From MVYY01 sp035369865 (lineage in GTDB: Bacteria; Bacteroidota; Bacteroidia; Bacteroidales; Paludibacteraceae): a stretch of DNA of 6,895 nucleotides. Location of the stretch: assembly GCA_035369865.1 (NCBI GenBank), contig DAOOVG010000090.1:1-6895 (forward strand), written 5' to 3'. This document shows, piece by piece, positions 1 through 5,018 of this stretch (position 1 is the stretch's first letter; the number at the start of each line of letters is the position of its first letter). Below the pieces are notes generated by a model that ran no database searches, was not told the origin of the DNA, and was given only the letters and a program-made list of their open reading frames with translations. The position numbers and the translations under genes are program-made.

Positions 1-186
1 CGGTAAATTCAGGATTTGCTTGTGTATGAGAGTTCAAAAACGACAGAAATTTTTACATACAGGACCACCAAAGGATTTGAACAAAAAATCCGATGGATAT
101 ATGAGATGTTTAAATTGATTAACAAATTGGATATGAGCAACAAGATAAAATTTGAGGCGAAAACATTTTTTATTAAAAATCAATAA
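1..186 (+). pseudogene. Decayed C-terminal end of a tyrosine recombinase (phage-type integrase), cut by the window edge
   Basis: Frame 1 reads R-stop-IQDLLVYESSKTTEIFTYRTTKGFEQ and then a divergent tail ending at TAA 184-186. This matches the well-known end of Bacteroidetes XerD-like integrases, typically RYIQxLLGHxSSKTTEIYTHxTTKGF. Three lesions are visible. Where the family has a Tyr codon, position 4-6 is TAA. The catalytic His of the LGH box is replaced (LVY). The nucleophilic Tyr of EIYTH is Phe (EIFTY). The fragment therefore cannot be active. The rest of the gene would lie left of the window. It suggests this locus was once in, or beside, an integrated element. The identification is by motif memory only; the short length limits confidence. 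Confidence 0.6.
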
Positions 187-418
187 AATAAAAAATATAT
201 TGTTGACATGGATGTAAAATAAGTGAAACGGTTTCGTACTTGCAGAGGAGTTAAGGGCACGTGTAAAAAACGAAACATCAGACAATTTGCTAACGATAAA
301 ATAAATAACCAACGTAAAAATAGCACATTTGCAAACCCCACTATTTGACCAGCAAACTAAAGTTTATAAAAGAGCTGTTTTCTTGGCGACGCATTTGGAG
401 CATCATAAACATTAAGTT

Positions 419-1429
419 ATGGCAACAAATAAACACGCAACAATAAGATATCATGCTTTAGACCAATGTTTTAGTAATTTTGGACGAAATTTCTTCATCG
501 AGGATTTAATTGATGCTTGCAACGATGCTATTTTTGAATATACCGGGACATCAGAAGGCATAAAGCGAAGACAAATTTTCGAAGACATTAAGTTCATGGA
601 AAGTGAACAAGGGTGGTCGATTCCTCTCGAAAGAGTTCGATATGGGAAAAGAGTTTACTATCGCTATTCCGATAAAAATTTTTCAATCAAGAATCAGCCT
701 ATCAATGAGTCGGAAGCCAATCAGTTAATTGAAACACTTTCTATCCTAAATCGGTTTAAGGGAATGCCACAGTTTGATTGGATGGAAGAACTGCTTGTCA
801 GAATAGAATCGGCATTCAAACTAAAAATCAATTCAAGCCCGATCGTTAGTTTTGAGCAAAATCCCTATTTGAAAGGCATGAATTTCTTTACGGAGTTGTT
901 CAATGCCATTCATTATAAAAAAGCGTTGGAGATAAGTTACCTGAGTTTTAAACAAGAAAAGCCGATAAATGTGAGTTTGCATCCTTACTATTTAAAACAA
1001 TTCAATAACCGCTGGTTTCTTTTTGGCTTGAACGAACAGATGAATTCAATTTCAAATCTTGCTCTTGATCGAATTGTTGATGTTAAGGAAATCAACAAAA
1101 CTTATATTGAAAATGAAACAATCGATTTTGAGGAATATTTTGATGATGTGGTTGGCGTAACTGTTTTAAAAAACAAGGAACCGGTAAAAGTAATGCTACG
1201 AGTAAGTAACGAACTTTTTCCATACATAGAAAGTAAACCAATACATGGCTCGCAAAAGATAAAGCAAAGAACCGAAGAATACACGATTATAGAATTGTTT
1301 GTTCAATTGAATTACGAATTAATTTCATTAATTTTTTCGTATGGAGAAGCAATAATTGTTCAAGAACCGGAGGAATTGAAAACGATCTTAAAAACAAAAG
1401 CTGAAAGAGTTTTAAGAAATTACATTTGA
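419..1429 (+). CDS. Winged-helix WYL-domain transcriptional regulator
   Basis: This 336-residue protein is a probable DNA-binding regulator that senses a ligand, perhaps a nucleic acid or nucleotide, through its WYL domain. Residues about 1-95 look like a winged-helix DNA-binding region, with a helix-rich start and a basic stretch (GIKRRQIFEDIKFME). The WYL core is clear: H188-P-Y-Y-L, then N-N-R198-W-F-L-F-G203, followed by A-L-D217-R-I in the next strand, the usual order of an Sm-like WYL fold. The remaining ~100 residues fit the WYL C-terminal extension (WCX). The ATG at 419 is preceded by an A/T-rich leader without a strong Shine-Dalgarno, normal for Bacteroidota. WYL proteins often lie next to phage-defence genes and repress them (BrxR and CapW are examples), so control of the retron downstream, or of itself, is plausible but inferred. 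Its specific ligand and operator cannot be read here. Confidence 0.9.
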   Translation: MATNKHATIRYHALDQCFSNFGRNFFIEDLIDACNDAIFEYTGTSEGIKRRQIFEDIKFMESEQGWSIPLERVRYGKRVYYRYSDKNFSIKNQPINESEANQLIETLSILNRFKGMPQFDWMEELLVRIESAFKLKINSSPIVSFEQNPYLKGMNFFTELFNAIHYKKALEISYLSFKQEKPINVSLHPYYLKQFNNRWFLFGLNEQMNSISNLALDRIVDVKEINKTYIENETIDFEEYFDDVVGVTVLKNKEPVKVMLRVSNELFPYIESKPIHGSQKIKQRTEEYTIIELFVQLNYELISLIFSYGEAIIVQEPEELKTILKTKAERVLRNYI

Positions 1430-1459
1430 CTGGTGCTGATCGACTGCACTGAAAATTTT

Positions 1460-1467
1460 TATATTTG
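1460..1467 (+). promoter_or_regulatory. Candidate Bacteroidota -7 promoter box
   Basis: TATATTTG is a perfect match to the Bacteroidota -7 consensus TAnnTTTG and lies 51 bases before the small ORF at 1519. I see no good TTTG -33 box at the usual 19-21 base spacing, so the call rests on the -7 element only. If real, transcription would start near 1472-1475 and serve the small ORF, and possibly read on toward the retron. Confidence 0.45.
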
Positions 1468-1518
1468 TAACGAAAAAAGCAAATGCATATTTTATATAAC
1501 TAAAATCATGGAAAAAGT

Positions 1519-1812
1519 ATGAAAATCAATAAAAATACAGCAAAAAATATAGATTTTCAAGTAAGACAATTTTGGGAAAACAAAGGTTACAAAATAAATT
1601 CAGATTATTATTTTGCTGCTACATCCTCCAATAATTGGTATGGATTTATTGAAGGCATTAATGATTGTATTGAGAATCCTACTTGGGAAGAAATAAAAGA
1701 ATTTGTTAAGTATTATTGTACTCATTTAAAAAAGAATACCAATCCTATTACGAATTGTATAATGAACTTGAAAGGCAAGGTTATTCTCCTGTCTTGGAGG
1801 AAGAATATGTAA
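1519..1812 (+). CDS. Small hypothetical protein; frame probably continues in -1 frame to 1868
   Basis: The uninterrupted frame gives 97 residues, but only the first ~72 look genuine: rich in aromatic and charged residues, with segments such as WYGFIEGINDC and WEEIKEFVKYY. The last 25 residues are low-quality. From 1734 the -1 frame carries a protein-like continuation (EYQSYYELYNELERQGYSP and onward, ending NIWS) to a TAA at 1866-1868, which would make a product of about 116 residues. Either one A was lost from the A-run at 1728-1733, which would make this a recent pseudogene, or ribosomes shift -1 at the slippery run. No family is recognised. There is no signal peptide and no transmembrane segment. 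Its place between the WYL regulator and the retron RNA suggests a defence-region accessory, but no function can be assigned. A five-codon mini-ORF at 1508-1522 overlaps its start codon. Confidence 0.6.
   Translation: MKINKNTAKNIDFQVRQFWENKGYKINSDYYFAATSSNNWYGFIEGINDCIENPTWEEIKEFVKYYCTHLKKNTNPITNCIMNLKGKVILLSWRKNM
1725..1734 (+). other. Slippery run TTTAAAAAAG at the frame switch of the small ORF
   Basis: In the frame of the small ORF this reads T_TTA_AAA_AAG, so it contains two overlapping X_XXY_YYZ heptamers: T_TTA_AAA (1725-1731) and A_AAA_AAG (1728-1734). The second is identical to the -1 frameshift site of E. coli dnaX. Shifting back one base here joins the 72-residue front to the 44-residue continuation. 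I see no strong stem-loop at the usual 5-9 bases downstream; the nearest weak one (TTCTCC/GGAGGAA, near 1784-1803) is about 50 bases away. Simple loss of one A is therefore equally likely. Confidence 0.5.
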
Positions 1813-1868
1813 GAAAGGACAAAAATGGAAACTCAAATCTTAATCAACTGAAAAATATATGGTCTTAA
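1734..1868 (+). other. C-terminal continuation of the small ORF in the -1 frame
   Basis: There are 44 sense codons in the -1 frame before TAA at 1866-1868. The translation is well formed (acidic and aromatic, for example ELERQGYSPVLEEEY, then RKDKNGNSNLNQLKNIWS), unlike the shadow sequence read in the other frame. It has no start codon of its own at the junction, so it makes sense only as the end of the protein begun at 1519. Confidence 0.55.
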
Positions 1869-1981
1869 AAATGTAAAAAGTCGGGAAAGAAAAAAAGAAG
1901 AAAATATTAATACGGGCTTATATAAATACATTTTTGTCTTTTACGAACTCAACTATCCGTCTAAAATAAAAAAATAAATGC

Positions 1982-2000
1982 TGTGCACATTCGTTGCACA
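1982..2000. repeat. Inverted repeat TGTGCA-N7-TGCACA just upstream of the retron RNA
   Basis: The arms 1982-1987 and 1995-2000 are perfect reverse complements around a 7-base centre. The repeat ends 10 bases before the TACTTTG box at 2011 and would sit across the -33 region of a promoter for the retron RNA. It could be an operator for a repressor such as the WYL protein, or a small hairpin. Function is inference. Confidence 0.4.
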
Positions 2001-2010
2001 AATAGATGTT

Positions 2011-2017
2011 TACTTTG
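2011..2017 (+). promoter_or_regulatory. Candidate -7 box for the retron RNA
   Basis: TACTTTG, followed by CAT, is close to the Bacteroidota -7 element TAnnTTTG (one base short) and lies immediately before the a1 arm of the retron RNA. Transcription would start near 2021-2024, within the first bases of a1. TTG at 1994-1996 is the only -33 candidate and its spacing (14 bases) is shorter than usual. Confidence 0.4.
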
Positions 2018-2018
2018 C

Positions 2019-2051
2019 ATAAGTTCTTTGAAATACTTGCCTAAAGATATT
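2019..2051 (+). repeat. Retron a1 arm (5' half of the closing stem)
   Basis: It pairs in three blocks with 2283-2313: 2046-2051 with 2283-2288 (6 pairs), 2026-2040 with 2291-2306 (15 pairs, one bulge), and 2019-2023 with 2309-2313 (5 pairs), with a G-U pair 2024/2308 between the last two. Such a long interrupted complementarity across about 270 bases is unlikely by chance. Confidence 0.8.
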
Positions 2052-2059
2052 GACTCGTG

Positions 2060-2101
2060 CATGCTGGTTTTGTTGGAAACAACAAAACAATGATTGGCAT
2101 G
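2060..2101 (+). other. msr hairpin 1 with a GAAA tetraloop
   Basis: GTTTTGTTG (2067-2075) and CAACAAAAC (2080-2088) form a perfect 9-pair stem closed by the GNRA-type loop GAAA (2076-2079). A second block, CATGC (2060-2064) with GCATG (2097-2101), closes the base around an asymmetric internal loop. Stable short hairpins just after a1 are typical of the msr part of retron RNAs, where the RT recognises its template. Confidence 0.7.
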
Positions 2102-2104
2102 TTT

Positions 2105-2123
2105 TCCCGACCTCTGGTCGGGA
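2105..2123 (+). other. msr hairpin 2 (8-pair stem, TCT loop)
   Basis: TCCCGACC (2105-2112) and GGTCGGGA (2116-2123) are perfect complements around a 3-base loop, forming the most GC-rich structure in the region. It follows the first hairpin by three bases. It is not followed by a T-run, so it is not an intrinsic terminator. It fits a second msr stem-loop. Confidence 0.65.
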
Positions 2124-2189
2124 TGAATGTCACTGAGGAATTAATAAAGGCTTGGGATTGTTAATGTTTTTTAAATATATCATGTCCCT

Positions 2190-2282
2190 CCTTATGTATT
2201 GAAATTTTTAATAGAAATTTATTAAAGATATATTGAAAAGTATAGGAGTTAAATTCAAATGTTGAATTATCCATACGTAAAG
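2190..2282 (+). other. Predicted msd foldback, template for the msDNA
   Basis: TTATGTAT (2192-2199) pairs with ATACGTAA (2273-2280) with one G-T pair. After a mismatch the stem continues with GAAATTT (2201-2207) against 2264-2271, with a bulged A2269. Inside are further foldbacks: TTTAATA (2207-2213) with TATTAAA (2220-2226), and AATTCAA (2252-2258) with TTGAATT (2262-2268), the last competing with the inner part of the main stem. cDNA should start opposite about 2282 and run back toward about 2190 or somewhat further. The extent of the DNA product is inferred. Confidence 0.55.
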
Positions 2283-2313
2283 AATATCAAGCAAGTATTT
2301 TCAAAGTGCTTAT
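2283..2313 (+). repeat. Retron a2 arm (3' half of the closing stem)
   Basis: This is the partner of 2019-2051. It ends 12 bases before the RT start codon, so the closing stem lies in the RT mRNA leader. RT translation and msDNA synthesis may therefore be linked through the same RNA. Confidence 0.8.
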
Positions 2314-2325
2314 TGTAAAAAAATT

Positions 2326-4389
2326 ATGAAGATAGAACAGCAACATATCGACCTAATACGCCAAAAATTTGCTTCAATGCAGAATAAGGAAGACCTCGTT
2401 TCACTACTAAGTGAGGCCAAGAATATTCTGTACGGAAAAGAATGTAAACCATTTGAATTAAGGAGCATAACTTACTATGCAAATCCCGATTTGTGTAAAA
2501 AACGATATTCTATCTTTACGATTAAGAAAAAATCGGGTGGAGAACGTATTATAAATGCTCCGGTGAAAGGACTGAAATCTATTCTTCGTTCGCTAAACTT
2601 TGTGTTGCAGTGTATGTACGAACCTCATAAAGCAGCCAATGGATTTGTGTTGAACAAATCCATTGTGGACAATGCGAAAGTTCACGTCGGAAATTATTAT
2701 GTATATAATATTGACCTGAAAGATTTTTTTCATTCTTTCGACCGAAACAGGGTGAAGATGGCCTTTCTTTTCGAACCTTTCAATCTAAACGGCGATCGTG
2801 AACCTTTGGCATTTCTGCTGGCATGTTTATGTACGCATCCGTTTGAAGTAAATGGAGAAATAATAAATGTATTGCCACAAGGGAGCCCTACTTCTCCAAC
2901 AATCACCAATATTCTGTGCAAAAAAATGGACAGGCGATTGACCGGTCTTGCCAAACGTTTTGGTGCAAAATATACCCGATATGCCGATGATATTACTTTT
3001 TCATCACTTCACAATATCTATAACGATAATGGCGATTTCAAAAAGGAGTTGGAACGCATTATTTCGGAAGATAATCTATTGAAAATAAATGGAAATGAAA
3101 AAGTTATTGGGCTGCCTTTAAAAATAAATTCGGACAAGACTCGTTTGCAAAAATCTGCATATCGTCAGGAAGTTACTGGTTTAATTGTAAACGAAAAAGT
3201 AAATGTTAGGAAAAGATATGTTAAACAAATACGAATGTGGCTTTATTATTGGGAAAAATACGGTTACGAAAAAGCCCAACAAATATTTACACGAGATTAC
3301 ATAACCGACAAAGGACATGTAAAAAAAGGGAAACCAAATTTGATTAATGTTTTGGACGGAAAACTGAAATTTTTAAAAATGGTAAAAGGCGAAGAGGATT
3401 CGACATATAAAACTTTGAAAAGAAGGTTTGAGAAACAATTTGCAAAGCTATCGGGGAAAGATGAAAGACAAAAAAATGAAAAAGGTTCTCTTAAAAACTC
3501 CCATAAACCTAAGGAAACCAAAAACTTTTTGTCATTATTTAATAATAGCAAAGGACTAAAATACTTAACACACCGCTTTAATGATGAAAAACCTGATTAC
3601 AAAAGTTTTATTGAATTATGCCGGAATGAATTTGAAGAAGCTAAACAAAAATATAAAGATGTACCTTCTCCTTTAATTAGACGTATTGAGGAATTTGCAT
3701 TTTCAGAAAATCCAGAATGGTTTATTAGAAAAGGAGATAAGAAAATTTCGATCCGAAAAGGGTGGTCTGAAAAATCATTTGTTGAATGGTATTCAAAAAA
3801 TAATATTCACCCAAGTTCAGACAATAAATGGAATAAAGAAATGATATTGCCCTTTAAGGAAACAATCGAAGTAAGAGCAGGTAATTTAACTAAAATTATT
3901 GATGAAGCAATTACATTAGCTTTAGGAGATTCAAAAGATAATTTTACAATCAACATAAATATTGAAGAGCTGAATTCAGCTGAGTTCTATACTGATGTTG
4001 ATAAGTTTAAACAAGCATTATTCCATATTATTTCAACTATAAAAGACAGGGCAGAGAAAAATTTTTGTTTTGAAATTAAGATTATGTTCAACAACCAGAC
4101 GTTAGAAGGTGGTGATTTTAAAGTAATTACTATAACTCATATAAATTCTGAAGCAACTAAAAAATCGAATGATCCTTCATTTGCTAAAGGCGATTTAAAA
4201 ACAATACAGAATAACCTATGGGGACTTTGTAATTATGAAATAAAAGCAAAATTTCCTGATGGCAAAAAAAAGAAAATATTTTTAACAGACAACTACGAAG
4301 ATTATAAAGTCATAGTTAAATCAAATCAATCTATTGATATTGAATCTGAAGTTGTTGAAGGATTCTCACACATCTTAAAATTTTATTAA
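2326..4389 (+). CDS. Retron reverse transcriptase with a C-terminal histidine-kinase-like domain
   Basis: The protein has 687 residues, while typical retron RTs have about 300-400. It makes msDNA from the upstream RNA. The RT part, about residues 30-330, shows the retron hallmark N116-A-K-V-H120 (NAxxH), motif A D130-L-K-D133-FF, motif B Q185-G-S-P-T-S-P, catalytic Y219-A-D-D222, and the V283-T-G285 motif of retron thumb regions; all catalytic Asp are present. A lysine-rich linker (about 360-400) leads to a ~285-residue extension. Within it residues 557-574 (D-V-D-K-F-K-Q-A-L-F-H-I-I-S-T-I) align step by step with the N-box of GHKL histidine kinases (DxxRLxQVLxNLLxNA), but the Mg-binding Asn is Thr571 and no DxGxG box is evident, so it is probably an ATPase-fold domain without activity. 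I see no obvious phospho-accepting His. The ATG at 2326 has a stop upstream in frame at 2278 and no earlier ATG. The next gene starts 3 bases later. Confidence 0.93.
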   Translation: MKIEQQHIDLIRQKFASMQNKEDLVSLLSEAKNILYGKECKPFELRSITYYANPDLCKKRYSIFTIKKKSGGERIINAPVKGLKSILRSLNFVLQCMYEPHKAANGFVLNKSIVDNAKVHVGNYYVYNIDLKDFFHSFDRNRVKMAFLFEPFNLNGDREPLAFLLACLCTHPFEVNGEIINVLPQGSPTSPTITNILCKKMDRRLTGLAKRFGAKYTRYADDITFSSLHNIYNDNGDFKKELERIISEDNLLKINGNEKVIGLPLKINSDKTRLQKSAYRQEVTGLIVNEKVNVRKRYVKQIRMWLYYWEKYGYEKAQQIFTRDYITDKGHVKKGKPNLINVLDGKLKFLKMVKGEEDSTYKTLKRRFEKQFAKLSGKDERQKNEKGSLKNSHKPKETKNFLSLFNNSKGLKYLTHRFNDEKPDYKSFIELCRNEFEEAKQKYKDVPSPLIRRIEEFAFSENPEWFIRKGDKKISIRKGWSEKSFVEWYSKNNIHPSSDNKWNKEMILPFKETIEVRAGNLTKIIDEAITLALGDSKDNFTININIEELNSAEFYTDVDKFKQALFHIISTIKDRAEKNFCFEIKIMFNNQTLEGGDFKVITITHINSEATKKSNDPSFAKGDLKTIQNNLWGLCNYEIKAKFPDGKKKKIFLTDNYEDYKVIVKSNQSIDIESEVVEGFSHILKFY

Positions 4390-4392
4390 GCT

Positions 4393-5016
4393 ATGGTAAT
4401 AATTGTTGATGATACTTTTATTAACAGACATGACATTGGGTACCTTGAAGAAGAACAGTATCAAAAAATATGTAAGGTCTTTTCAATTATAAAAACTACA
4501 GAAATCTCTCAAATTATAAAATTATTGCAGGGTTGTAGTGTTTTTTGCAATCACAAAACTTTACAGCTTTATAACAATGCTGAACGACCATTAAACATAG
4601 AAGATAATACAAAATATTGTGAATCATTATGGAATGAGGTTAAAAAAGCATCAATTCAAAGAATTGAATTTAGCAGAGGACTTGAAACAAATTATGAAAC
4701 AAATAAAATTAATAAAGATTTGTTTTACAACAATTTAAAATCTTTTCTTGATTTTAAAATAGAACGAAACATTTATGAAGTTAAAATTTTATATTGGGGA
4801 AATAATTTTAAGGAGAAAGAACGATTAACAATAATTCAAAATATGCTAATGCAAATTAGGATGGTTAATATTTCAGAATTTGAGAATAACTCTGCCATAA
4901 AAAATGGATTGAGTGTTTTATATCCAAATCAAGATATAAAAAAGATAATTAAAAGATGGATTGATTCTCAATTTTCAAATAATGACATTATTAAAGAAAT
5001 TAATAACAGTATTTAG
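4393..5016 (+). CDS. Retron operon protein of unknown function, possibly a degenerate receiver-like domain
   Basis: This is a 207-residue soluble protein with no signal peptide or membrane segment. No family is recognised with certainty. The start, M-V-I-I-V-D6-D7, looks like the first strand and acidic pair of a response-regulator receiver. Forty-six residues later S-V-F-C-N53-H54 lies where the phospho-accepting Asp strand would be, close to the usual spacing, but with Asn/His instead of Asp. Later hydrophobic strands (IQRIEFS near 90, EVKILYWGN near 130-137) would suit an alternating alpha/beta fold. The rest is charged and helical, with a basic stretch near the end (IKKIIKRW). It sits 3 bases after the RT and 2 bases before the receiver-HEPN gene, so it is almost certainly a component of the same system, perhaps an adaptor between the kinase-like tail and the effector. 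The fold call is tentative. Confidence 0.85.
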   Translation: MVIIVDDTFINRHDIGYLEEEQYQKICKVFSIIKTTEISQIIKLLQGCSVFCNHKTLQLYNNAERPLNIEDNTKYCESLWNEVKKASIQRIEFSRGLETNYETNKINKDLFYNNLKSFLDFKIERNIYEVKILYWGNNFKEKERLTIIQNMLMQIRMVNISEFENNSAIKNGLSVLYPNQDIKKIIKRWIDSQFSNNDIIKEINNSI

Positions 5017-5018
5017 CT

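Larger units (their letters stand above)
2019..2313 (+). ncRNA. Retron msr-msd non-coding RNA (template and primer for msDNA)
   Basis: This is the RNA that the adjoining reverse transcriptase should prime from and copy. The ends pair with each other as retron a1 and a2 arms do: CTTTGAAATACTTGC (2026-2040) pairs with GCAAGTATTTTCAAAG (2291-2306) with a single bulged T2301. Pairing extends outward (ATAAG 2019-2023 with CTTAT 2309-2313) and inward (GATATT 2046-2051 with AATATC 2283-2288). Inside lie two compact msr-like hairpins (2060-2101 and 2105-2123) and a longer msd-like foldback (2190-2282). The branching guanosine that primes DNA synthesis should follow a1; G2052, or G2046 if the inner pairing does not form, are candidates. 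The 3' end lies 12 bases before the RT start codon, the standard retron order. Exact 5' and 3' ends are inferred. Confidence 0.82.

Noticed and set aside
34..312. 92-residue reading frame on the minus strand
   Set aside because: It overlaps the integrase remnant on the + strand, has a Phe/Lys-rich composition typical of AT-rich shadow frames, and shows no recognisable motif.
286..356. Repeated TTTGC/GCAAAC motifs upstream of the WYL gene as an operator
   Set aside because: TTTGCAAA at 328-335 is a short palindrome and GCAAAC recurs 21 bases later at 352, but such short A/T-rich words are common here and no promoter could be placed beside them.
1433..1460. Terminator after the WYL gene (GTGC-N9-GCAC, then TTTTT)
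   Set aside because: The stem is only 4 pairs with a large loop and the T-run is 6 bases away; too weak to call.
1508..1522. Five-codon leader ORF (MEKV, then stop) overlapping the small ORF's start
   Set aside because: ATG-overlapping mini-frames arise easily by chance in this sequence; nothing else supports translation.
2105..2123. Strong GC-rich hairpin as a rho-independent terminator
   Set aside because: No T-run follows (ATGAATG comes next), and it sits between the two paired retron arms, so an msr stem-loop explains it better.
2326..3360. Group II intron, diversity-generating or Abi/DRT-type reverse transcriptase
   Set aside because: NAxxH and VTG motifs plus a paired RNA directly upstream point to a retron; there is no maturase domain, template/variable repeat pair, or intron structure.
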